Below, piece by piece: positions 1-8,563 of a stretch of DNA of 16,256 nt; within the stretch, counting starts at the first letter, position 1, and each line of letters opens with the position of its first letter. Source of the DNA: Blastocladiella britannica (lineage: Eukaryota > Blastocladiomycota > Blastocladiomycetes > Blastocladiales > Blastocladiaceae); NCBI GenBank assembly GCA_025349905.2, contig MU624951.1, positions 1 to 16,256 on the forward strand, written 5' to 3'. A model generated the notes under the pieces. It was not told the DNA's origin. It worked only from the letters and a program-made list of their open reading frames with translations, and did not search any database. The translations under genes were made by a program, and so were the position numbers.

Positions 1-121
1 TTTTTGTTAATGACGACCATTCCATATACTGGCGTATAAACAAGGGTGTAAGGTGAGCGCCGTACCTCCGGCAACAGCACCGCAGCTGGTGGGAGGGCAA
101 CATGTGCAATTATACGATGGG

Positions 122-535
122 TCAGCGTGTGGTCCCTTCATACCAATAACCAAAAACACCAAGGATGAAGTAGGCGTACATGAGGTACTTGAGCTGCTGA
201 CGCTCGACCGCCACGACCAGCGAGTTGTCGTCGTCTTCATTGTCCTGATCATCATAGTCGTCGTTGTCGTCGTCGACAAAGCCTTGGCCATTTCCATTGT
301 CCTCCATAGTGCCACTACTGTTGCCCTCATGGTGCGGGTGGTGGTGTGGGTGCGAGTGGGACGACGCGTGATCCGGCGGGCGTAGCAGGACGGTGGGCAC
401 CTGTCGCGGAATCGACGAGGTGGACGAGGTGCGAGGCACGTCGTCCTCTTCCATTTGCCTGAGCCAGATACGCGCTCGTAGCCGGGCCAGGGACGACGAC
501 GTCGGCGAGGACGGTGGTTCTTCTTGAGAGGCCAT
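122..535 (-). CDS. Small His-rich, acidic, single-pass membrane protein (unrecognised)
   Basis: I do not recognise this 137-residue protein. In order it has a Ser/Thr/Pro-rich N-terminus, a basic stretch (RLRARIWLRQ, about 20-29), a His-rich patch (SHSHPHHHPHH, about 58-68), an Asp/Asn-rich acidic run (about 86-105), and a C-terminal hydrophobic segment (LKYLMYAYFILGVFGYWYEG) that looks like one membrane helix close to the end. This is a tail-anchor-like layout. The ATG at 535 lies head to head with MTMR14. The 3' end is uncertain: the frame can stop at 122-124, or a GT-AG intron at 143-86 (58 nt, phase-compatible) could replace the tail and end at 7-9, giving about 156 aa. The unspliced form keeps the aromatic edge of the helix and is preferred. 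Low-complexity composition weakens confidence that it is coding, but the hydrophobic end after an acidic run argues for a gene. Confidence 0.45.
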   Translation of the reverse strand: MASQEEPPSSPTSSSLARLRARIWLRQMEEDDVPRTSSTSSIPRQVPTVLLRPPDHASSHSHPHHHPHHEGNSSGTMEDNGNGQGFVDDDNDDYDDQDNEDDDNSLVVAVERQQLKYLMYAYFILGVFGYWYEGTTR

Positions 536-952
536 GATATATTTTTTTTTGGCAGACGGTGCAGTGCTCTCTTGCTCGTTGGCTCGAGGGGCTTCGTGTT
601 TTTTTCTACTGGGACTCGTCTGCTGAAAGGGATCGCGCTTCGCTCTCTTTCGAAGTCAGTTCCCCCTTCCTCTTCCTCTTCCACGGCTATTCTGTCTGGT
701 CTGGGTCTGCTGCTGCACTGCACTGTCGGAGAGAGATCATTTCACCCTCCAGAAAGTGTACATCTGCCAGCCAGTGCGGTGCCAAGTGCCTTTTTCCACT
801 TCAGATCCTGCTTGCCCCTGCCTGCAGCCTATGCCAGTCCCAGTGTCCTCGTTCCCTCCACCACTCCCATTCCCCCTCAATCACACCCTCCGCCTTCTCT
901 GTCTTTTTCCTTACCCCCAACCACTGCGACGACGAGGATCCTTTCCCCACCC
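536..952. promoter_or_regulatory. Shared divergent promoter region, 417 bp
   Basis: This spacer separates the start codon of the small minus-strand membrane protein (535) from the MTMR14 ATG (953). It is pyrimidine-rich on the plus strand, with a T run at about 543-551 and CT/CCT-rich stretches through about 660-950, typical of fungal 5' regions. No convincing TATA box was seen. An upstream ATG at 831 opens a 54-codon frame ending at 995, overlapping the MTMR14 start; it matters only if transcription starts upstream of 831. The MTMR14 frame is open upstream of 953 to about 524 but contains no ATG there. Confidence 0.5.
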
Positions 953-3900
953 ATGGCGACGCTCTCCTCTCCTCCACCAGCTCCCCATGTGCTAGCCGCC
1001 TCAACGCCGTATCTGGCGGCCCTCGCCGCTTCTGCGTCTGCCTCCGCCGCCATTTCCACCTCGCAGCTGCCCGACCAACAACACCAGCAGCAATTGCGGC
1101 ACCAGTACCATCAGCAACCGCACCAACCGCAACTGGCCTCGTCTCTCCCGCCCGCAGGAGCAACAGCATCCCCTTCGCCGCGCGCCGTCACTGCACTGGA
1201 CCCTCTCTCGGAGTCGGACCTGTGCGACCTCCTGGTGCGGTTTGCGACTCTGCCCGCGCCGCCCGTGCTGGCCGCCGGTGGTCCCGCCCCACGCGACGAG
1301 CGCGCGACCCAAGCGCTCGACCGGATCGCGTCGCGCGTCCACTCGCTGATGGCCCGCGACTACGAGGTTGCCGCCGTGGCCAACACCTGGTGCCCGACGT
1401 ACCCGCCGCGCTTGCTGATTCCGATGCGGGAGCGCCAACAGAGCAGTAGCACTCCGGTGAACGACCTGGAGGTCTTGGTGCCGCTGTTCCGCAACTCGCG
1501 GTTCGCCCGCGCCCGCTCGCGGTTCGTGGTCCCGGTGCTGCTCGTCAATGGCCGCAACGTCTGCCGGTCGGCCACGCTCTCCAACGAGGCCGAGGTACTG
1601 TTCAATACCTTCAACGAAAAGACGCGCAATCTGTTCTACGGCGCAACTGGCGGTGGGACCACGTCGCCCGGGTCAAGTGTGCCGCGTGGGAGCACTCCGC
1701 CGCCGCCGGTCCTGCCCACGGTCGAATCCAGCAGTCCCGTCAGTCCGCCCTCCTTTGCGAGTCGGAGCCGAGGGTGCGTTTATTTTTATTTTTATTCATT
1801 CGTTTTGGATTTTGACTGTGCTGACAAATTTGAAAACACAGTGCCAGTCGACCAACCAGCGATTCTGAGGACGAGCCTGAGCAGCATCAGCAGCAGCAGC
1901 AGCAGCAGCGCTCGGCCATGGAAAAGCAGCGGGCAGCCGACATTGCACTCCTTCGCGAACTCAATGTGACCGAAATCTTTGACCTGATGGTACGTCTAGC
2001 TCAATTGACTGGACTGGACTGGATCAAATCTTACCTTTGATATGGCCAGGTCGAAAATCGCAAAGTCAAGTACGGCTTCACCGTCACTTCGTCGGAAAAG
2101 GCCGACGAGCAGAACCGGTACCAGGACTTTCACGTTCTGGCGATCCCGTTCCCCGGGGTCGAGTTTTACCGCGCATTCAAGGACAATGGGTACTGCGCGC
2201 GGCACCTGCGCTTTGACTGGACGCAGGCATTTGCCGACGCCGAGCTCAATGTCTCACGGGCGGCGGTTTTGACGCTCATGGGCTCTGCTGATACCTCTGC
2301 CCTTTCTTCAGCTGTCTCGCCGGCCGCGACTGCTGCTGCTGCTGCTGCTGCTGCTGCACGCGTTCCTCTGTCCTTGCGCGATCCAACGGCGTGGACTGCT
2401 TGGCGGTCCTGGGATGTACGCTGCCATCAATCTTTTCTTTTTGAAAACTTCTAAAAACTTTTGGCCAGATCATCGAAATGTCTAAACGCTACGTCCAGCT
2501 GATTGTGCACTCGCTTGCACCGCCTGGTCCTGATGAAAACGACAAAAACCCGAAAACGCGCCCCGACCCCGGTGTGCTGATCCACTGCATCTCGGGCTGG
2601 GACCGGACCCCGGCGTTCGTGTCCTGGGTCCGACTCTTGATGTGGGCCGAGGGACTCGCGCACGCATCGCTCTCGGCAGCAGAGATCCTATACTTCACCG
2701 TCGCCTATGACTGGATGGCCTTTAACCACCTGCTCGCCGACCGCACCGCCCGCGGAGAGGACATCTTTTGCTTTTGCTTTTACATGCTCCTGTACATGCT
2801 CGACGACGACGAATTTGCCGTGGCCAACTGTCACCGTACTGCTGGTCCAGCTGCGGTTGGAGCACCTTCTGCATTGGGCACAATGTTGGGCGAGCACAGC
2901 GATCGAAACGGAGCTGCGCCTGTGCACCCACTAACATCGGCCATGGCAACGGCGCCGACGGATTCAGCAACCAGCACGGATGCGACGACAACTCCGTCCA
3001 TGTCCACTGCGCCGATCGACCTCCCTCCTCGCACCGTTGCGAGCTCTCGCACTCTGCCCGTTGATTCCATGCCCCTGTTCTCGTCGTCGAAACCCGTGGA
3101 CGTTCCTCGGCCCTCCATGGCTGCCTGGTCTTACTCGAGGCAGCAACAGCAACAACAGCAACAGCAACCAGCGCCGCGCCGCGGACTGGCAGCCACGTCT
3201 TACTCGCCCAGCAGCATGTACGCCCAAATGGCGCCGGTCGCACCGACTGCTGCGGCCTACGCGATTCACTCTGGCAGCAATGGTGTCGAGGGCGGTGGCG
3301 GCATTCACATCCACTCGGGCGACCTCACGCTTTCGGGCACATCCCCGACGCCGTCCACCATCTCCAACATGTCCACGCTGTCTGAGCCATGTGAGCTCCC
3401 GGCTGCAACCATGTTGGTGTCGCGACGACACGGCGCTCCCATGCACAGTCCTGACGTAGGCGATATTGGACACCCCTCCACGTCGTATTTCAGTGTTTCC
3501 CATGGCGCGAGCGGCGGTGCTGCTGCCACGGCCGCTCTTACGACGCCATCGTCGGGGACTGCACCCGTCGACATTACGGCCAATGGCACTCCGCCAGCGC
3601 CTACCACCACATATTCGTCGTCATGGCAGCTGGTGTCGGACGGGAACTTATTGGGCTCGTCGTGGATCTCGTCGAGCCAGCGGCGGCAGTCGGACGTGGG
3701 GGTGGCTCACTCGGCGACGGGCTCGGCACCTCACTACCACCACCCTCAACAGTATCAGCAATACCGGGCTCCCGTCCCCGAAACGCCCTCGTCCACTTCG
3801 CGGCGCGTTCTGGATGGCCGCGGCGACGACCCGTCCTTGTCTTACCGTGCCTTTTCTCAGCTGACCGAGATGCAAGGCGCCGCCCAACCTCCACTGCCGC

Positions 3901-6245
3901 CGCCGCCGGCAATGGTGCCGTCGCTCTCAACGCCGAGCCGCATGTACATGCCGCTGCCCGAAACTGAAATGTCGCCGTTTATGGCGCCGACAGTGGTGCC
4001 GTACCTCCAGTCCCAGCAGCAACAACAACGGCACCAATACTATCACCACGCGTCGTCGCCGACGAGCCCACCCATCTCGCCGCCGGCGTCCCGCCCAAAC
4101 AATCCCAACCGATGGTCGTGGACATCGGCCGACGCCAGTGACGTCCATCACTCCCCACACGATGCCGGAGCGGCGGCGGCAGCAGCAGCGCGGACTCTGG
4201 GATCGTCGCTGACCTCTGAAGACTCGGCCACCATGGGCGTGCTGATTGGGGTGCCTTCGCCATCGCCGTCGTTGTCGGCGTCGGGAAGGGGCCGATGGGT
4301 GGCGAATGGCGGCCATCATCAGCAGCAGCACAGTCCAACACCTATACTGCCGGCGGCAGCCGCAGCTGCTGCATCAGCAGCAAATGGAGTATTGGGGTCT
4401 TCGCCACAGCAACAGCAACAGCATCAGCACCAGCACAGCGGCGACAAGGGCGAGTCCCCACCGACTCTGGGCCGCGGCCGGCCACGCGCGCCATCCACGT
4501 CGCTGTCGCAGTCGTCGTACCTGCGCACCGCCATGCAGCGCCGATCGCACGACGCCATTCACAGCGGCGGCGGCGGATACAGTCACAGTCACAGCCCGAG
4601 CATGGGTCGCAACAGCAACCATGGGAATGGCGTGATGACAGCTGCACCTGCCCCGATGACGTTTGGCGCTGCCGGTGGGGCCGCACTTCCACCGGGTCCC
4701 GTGTCACCTGCAAGCGAATCGAGCGGCGCAGGGTCGTTCGTGTTTGGGGTGTCGCCGCTGGACGCCGAGTCGCCGCCCACTGTGCTTCCGACCGCCGTGG
4801 CAATGGCCTCACAGCATCATCATCATCGCCACCACGACGCATCGCGGTCGTCGACTGTTGGACGACCTGCCCTTCAGCGCATTCCTACCACCGTGGCCCC
4901 CCCAAGCACTGGCTCTGGCACTGCTGTCATGGCCGTGACGGTCGATAACGATGCCTTGCCTGCCGCCAATGCATCCCCCGTCATCTTGTCCACCCACGAC
5001 ATTGTGCGGCTCAGCGGGTGCGTGTGCTGCCAGTCGGTGCCCACCGCGGACGCAGGGTACAGCGGCGCCGTGGCTGAGACGGCGTCGGTCGTTGACGAGG
5101 ATAACCTGTTTGCCATGGACGGGTCGCTGTTGATTGTGGCACCCGACGCTGCCTCGGACCCGGATATGACCATGTCGTCGGTTAGCGGCGACGAAGCTGC
5201 AGCGACCGACGCGACGGCCGGGTTGGTCGACCTGGTGACCAATCCTTTGGGTCCTGGACTCCATGATGACGACGATGACGACGATATTCGGTCGGATGGG
5301 ACGTCGCCGCTCTTTGACGATTTCACGAAGCGTTCAGTCGGTGCGGAACCGGTAGCTACTGCATCTGGATCACCACCGCTACCTCCGGTCTTGTCGCGCC
5401 GAGCACAACGACTCCTGGAAGTGCGCAACCTGTTTGTCCGCGTGTACGGAACCAGCGTTCCGTCCACATTGGTACCCGCGAGTAGGGTCGGGTCGGCTGC
5501 TGCCGCGGCGACTGCTGGTGGTGCCATGGGCCAGCGCCACGCGGCGCAGACTGGGTTTTGGACGGGCGGGGTGACAACTACTGTTGGTGTCGGGAGCAGC
5601 AGCGACGGAAGACGTGAAGGCCCCCGTACCGCTTCTGCATCTCGGCACTCGGCCCCGGCTCTGGCAGCGGTAAGCCGAGGGTCGGCACCATCACCGTCCC
5701 CACCGCCGTTTCATGCATCGTCGTCCGCGGCCGCTCCTCTCGATTGGCGCGATGCTGCCCCCGCCGCGGCATCAACGACATCAAATGGTGGTGGCGCGAC
5801 CATGCGCCCATCTACCACGCCCGTAGCGCCGGCGTCGACCACCAGCGCCTGGTCGTGGATGTCTCGCATTACGCGCACCACCGCCGCCGCCTCAACCGAC
5901 CCGGGGTCCACCGCTACCGGCGGGATCGTCACCAGCTCCTCCACGCCATCCACGGCATCCTCGTCCCCTTCCTCATCGTCGCCACCGCCTCCCATGGCAC
6001 ATCCGGCGCCGGCGCCGACGACGCGGATGTCAGTCATGGGCCCGACGTTTACGATGCCAAGCACGTGGCGGTCGATCGCGCGCACCGTGTCACCGGCAAC
6101 CTTGTCGTCGATGGGTCCGCCCCCACCGCCTCCGCCGCCGCCCCCGCCGCCGCCGCTCGAGACACTGGTGCCGATGGCGGTCGGAGGACCGAGCGAGTCG
6201 GTCGCACATGGATATCGGCGGGACGGTGGGAGTGCGAGGCGGTAA
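953..6245 (+). CDS. MTMR14: MTMR14 (Jumpy)-type myotubularin phosphoinositide 3-phosphatase, four exons, about 1703 aa
   Basis: Myotubularins of this type remove the 3-phosphate from PtdIns3P and PtdIns(3,5)P2 and act on endosomal and autophagic membranes. Exons are 953-1773, 1842-1989, 2050-2415 and 2469-6245; introns of 68, 60 and 53 nt begin GTGCGT, GTACGT and GTACGC and end CAG, and all phases agree. Family landmarks in order: RDYEV (about 135-139), VPVLLVNGRNVCRSATLS (193-210), LNVTEIFDLMVENRKVKYG (ending at 332), then the catalytic loop HCISGWDRTP with Cys485 and Arg491 intact (CX5R), followed by WAEGLAHASL, LYFTVAYDW and GEDIFCFCFYMLLYM. The remaining roughly 1150 residues are low complexity (Ser/Thr/Pro/Ala, poly-Q, poly-A, His runs, 13 consecutive prolines at 6117-6155), but SWQLVS (830-835) and RRAQRLLEVRNLFVRVYG (about 1422-1439) match the tail motifs of animal MTMR14. 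The protein is far longer than the roughly 650 aa of the human protein. The start is the first in-frame ATG. Identification is from recalled family motifs, not a search. Confidence 0.92.
1774..1841 (+). other. MTMR14 intron 1 with tandem 3' splice sites
   Basis: The intron starts GTGCGT and ends ACACAG at 1841; TGCTGAC near 1819-1825 is a possible branch site. A second in-frame acceptor CAG ends at 1847. Using it would drop two residues (Ala-Ser) from the linker before a seven-fold CAG repeat, so both products keep the reading frame. Confidence 0.75.
1888..1908 (+). repeat. (CAG)7 triplet repeat encoding poly-Gln in MTMR14 exon 2
   Basis: Seven perfect CAG codons lie just upstream of the conserved phosphatase strand ALLRELNVTEIFDLM. 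They sit in an acidic linker, so length change should be tolerated. Confidence 0.9.
2330..2357 (+). repeat. (CTG)9 triplet repeat read as poly-Ala in MTMR14 exon 3
   Basis: Nine perfect CTG units are read in the GCT frame and give a run of alanines inside the phosphatase region, between the LNVSRAAVLTLM segment and the SWD/IIEMSKRYVQL segment. It is an insertion in a loop of the catalytic domain rather than in the tail. Confidence 0.9.
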
Positions 6246-7076
6246 TACGCGTGTGTTTATATTCTTTTGAATTTTGTTTATACATCCCATAAGATCTTCG
6301 TCTTTGTCTTGGTGGGTCGAGGCCGCAAGGTGTCTAGTGAGTTTATGGATTGTGTCTCAAAACCCAACTTGGTCCTTTTCTTGCCATGCTTCCTTTCTCT
6401 TTGCCTTCCTTTTAATGGAGTGGATTGAACGACCTCATACTAAAAAAGACGACGGCAGGCAGGCCTCCTGCACTCTTTGTCCGTTTATTGCTTTTGTTCG
6501 CCGGCTATTTCCATTTCAAACCGCTTTTGGAATGCACAGCACACCGCGACAAGGCGAGAACGTCTTTATGATGAGAACGGCTCTCGTAAAACAACAACCA
6601 AGCTGACCGACATTGCAGACAATTTGTTGCGACGTTTTTCCAAGGCAAAGATGCCGGCCACACCCTCCGCACGAGCACCAAGCCAGCGTCGAAGGGGGGG
6701 GCTGGTCTCATTGTGGGCGAAGCCTGGTCGAAGGGGGTGGGAATCATCAACCTGCTCTACTCGGCTCACTTCAAAAACTTATGAATGCATTTCCCACCTC
6801 AAAAATTCTATTCAAAACGCGAGTAATCACCATGTACAGCCGAGACCGGTCGCTTGTGCAAGCTGTGGCTCGGGCCGTTCTGAAGTAACTGGATCGCGTG
6901 GAGTCCTCCTTTGTGGGGTCGATTGCGGCAATGGCGACAACAACAGCTGGCGGCCCAAGACGTGCGCCTGCCAAGGTCTAGGTTCTCGACGGCCTTGACG
7001 GCGCTTTTCTGAGAATAACGGCACTTTGAGAGCACTATAAAAATGACGACAGAAGCGTGCGTGTACACGGCAGCGG
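6246..7076. other. Stretch without a confident gene, downstream of MTMR14
   Basis: The first 170 bases are AT-richer and probably hold the MTMR14 3' UTR. Around 6477-6998 several frames are open on both strands, but none is recognised. One stretch looks coding: after a good 3' splice-like signal (GCTGAC, then TTGCAG ending at 6618) a 54-codon frame at 6620-6784 contains FFQGKDAGHTLR and GGAGLIVGEAWSKGVGI. A TATA-like TATAAAAA lies at about 7036-7043 on the plus strand. No tRNA-like T-loop or insertion-sequence inverted repeats were seen. Confidence 0.4.
6620..6784 (+). pseudogene. Possible orphan exon or gene remnant
   Basis: This frame is preceded by a branch-like GCTGAC (about 6602-6607) and acceptor TTGCAG (6613-6618), and ends in TGA at 6782-6784. 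Its composition is more protein-like than the neighbouring frames: alternating hydrophobic segments and glycine turns, including GLIVGEAWSKGVGIINLLYS. There is no ATG upstream in frame and I recognise no family. It could be the last exon of a poorly resolved gene, a decayed copy, or chance. Confidence 0.2.
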
Positions 7077-7174
7077 TTGAAGAAAGGAGGAAGCTCATCC
7101 ATTCACATTTCCATTGCCGCCGCTGCTCTCTCTAAATCACTCGGCGGCACACTTGCACGCATCGTTCTCACTCA

Positions 7175-7212
<38 letters not shown>

Positions 7213-7775
7213 CGCCAATCAATGTGCACTGGCCCAGCTTCGAGATCGTGCACACGCAAGCAGTCCACTTCAAGACCAAGACCAAGGGCCTGATGCAGTG
7301 CACACCAACTACGGCGACGGCTCTTTATGAGCAGCCCCTCCAGCCGAGAACAAGGCGATCCTTTTTCACATTACACACCTTCCTAATTTCGTTGCTGTCG
7401 GTTTGTCATTTTTCTCCCGTTTCGCCCACCCTCTCTATACATGCCGTTATATTTGCAATATATCTGCACCTTTTTGGATCAATTTCAATAACGAATGCTA
7501 AAAAGGGTGTCCTCTTTGTTTTTGTTTTTTTTTGCTACCAGGATCCGTGGTCAGGCACAAAAGACGTATGGGTGCTTCGCTCACGGCACGGCTGCAGCGA
7601 TCCTCTGGACAAGTTAACTTTGACCACTGTTTCACCAAAGCTTTGGGAGGCGTTGAGGCAAGGCGGGCCCATCGGCGCGGGGCAAGGAGATAGTCCACAA
7701 CCGTGGTGGACTGGAAAACGTGCAGCAGGGGCTCAGGCTTCAAGCTGGTTATGCGCGCGTTCCATTTGCAGTTGA
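7077..7775 (+). other. Unresolved 232-codon open frame across the CA microsatellite
   Basis: A plus-strand frame stays open for 699 nt through the (CA) tract, where it reads His-Thr. The part at about 7213-7290 reads INVHWPSFEIVHTQAVHFK, which looks protein-like. The middle (about 7375-7540) is T-rich and resembles an intron ending in a strong pyrimidine tract and TACCAG at 7541. No ATG begins the frame near 7077 (the codon is TTG) and no family is recognised. It overlaps the minus-strand F-box-like model, so at most one of the two is likely right. Confidence 0.15.
7177..7209 (+). repeat. (CA)16 dinucleotide microsatellite
   Basis: About 16.5 perfect CA units, preceded by CTCA tetramers (about 7168-7176) that look like its seed sequence. 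It lies in the gene-poor stretch between MTMR14 and FRS1 and should be length-variable between strains. Confidence 0.95.
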
Positions 7776-8250
7776 TTGAGTAGTTAGCTGCAATGTGGTA
7801 GAGGTAGTTTCAGGCAGGAGCAGGGAGACCGAGTGAATGCGGTATCTGCTTGGACGAAAAGTAGTTTATCGCCTTACAATTTGAGTTGACGATTTGCTCA
7901 GTGCCCCACGAGACTTGAATTGATGGCGCATGGCGGCAGAGGTCAGCAAACTCGGCGTTCGTTGCGGCCAGGTGCGGGGCGGGGCGGCTGCATTCCAGAA
8001 TGCCCGTGAGGAGCTCGGGTGGCAGTCGGGAAATTGCATTGCTGTAGTTTATTCGCAAGGCAGAGAACAGGTTCTTGGCCAGTTTGAGTGCATGCGGCAG
8101 ACGCTTTTTGCTCGGGGGTGTAATTTGCGGCAATGAGATTGTCAGCATAATTGTCGAAATTACATGTACGCAAGAGGAAGAGAGTGGACTTAAACCCAAA
8201 AATGGAAGGTCTATGAAAAGAAAGTGTCTAAAAAGGATTTCAGCGGACAT
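7498..8250 (-). pseudogene. F-box-like protein, degenerate or incompletely modelled
   Basis: A minus-strand frame from ATG 8250 contains SRLPPELLTGILECSR followed by HLAATNAEFADLCRHAPSI. This resembles an F-box (LPPELL start, then a cysteine/alanine-rich second helix and an Asn-Glu-Phe turn) as found in fungal F-box and F-box/ankyrin proteins. F-box proteins recruit substrates to SCF ubiquitin ligases through Skp1. A phase-matched model uses exon 8250-7878, a 90-nt intron with GTAAGG donor and TTGCAG acceptor (7877-7788), and exon 7787-7498, giving 220 aa. The N-terminus before the F-box is odd (hydrophobic, atypical), the intron is longer than others here, and the tail ends in a Lys/Gln-rich run that could be intron read-through (a GTAGCA donor lies there). 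No ankyrin or LRR repeats can be made out. It may be a decayed family member or a gene whose other exons I cannot place. Confidence 0.3.
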
Positions 8251-8298
8251 AAGCGCGTATTAAGACAAACGTGCACGCTGTCGACACACATGATCGCA

Positions 8299-8445
8299 TC
8301 AGCAGTGGCCCTGTCGCCATTGGCAGCAATGGCTATCTGCGACTTCAACGTTGTCGGCAGCGGCCGTTGCGGACGTGGGCTCTGGCGGCGGGGTCATGGG
8401 CTGCTCCAGCGTTTGTACTACCACCAGCTCCAATAAGTTGACCAT
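8299..8445 (-). other. Small open frame between the F-box-like frame and FRS1
   Basis: A 48-codon ATG frame (MVNLLELVVVQTLEQ, then a Pro/Ala/Thr-rich tail) is open upstream to about 8530, where a pyrimidine-rich stretch and CCAAG could serve as a 3' splice site. The extended frame reads AIPIDHVGIDKAISESSGN. It may be an upstream exon of the F-box-like gene. No family is recognised. Confidence 0.15.
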
Positions 8446-8563
8446 ATGATCGTCAGCGGGAGGCGCGCTACAGTTGCCTGAAGACTCCGATATTGCCTTG
8501 TCAATGCCGACGTGATCAATGGGGATTGCCTTGGAAAGAAAAAAATGTAAATGTATTACAGGC

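Noticed and set aside
7..723. 238-codon minus-strand open frame
   Set aside because: Overlaps the small membrane protein in another frame, has no ATG at its start and an Arg/Pro-rich scrambled composition; only its last part might be a spliced tail.
559..1449. 296-codon plus-strand frame overlapping MTMR14 exon 1
   Set aside because: Out of frame with the conserved MTMR14 blocks; Ser/Arg/Pro-rich composition from GC-rich DNA.
2478..6245. MTMR14 exon 4 as a separate gene starting at ATG 2478
   Set aside because: The conserved phosphatase blocks are split across exons 1-4 with perfect phases, so this is one gene.
6246..8563. Transposable element
   Set aside because: No terminal inverted repeats, LTRs, target-site duplications or transposase/reverse-transcriptase motifs could be seen.
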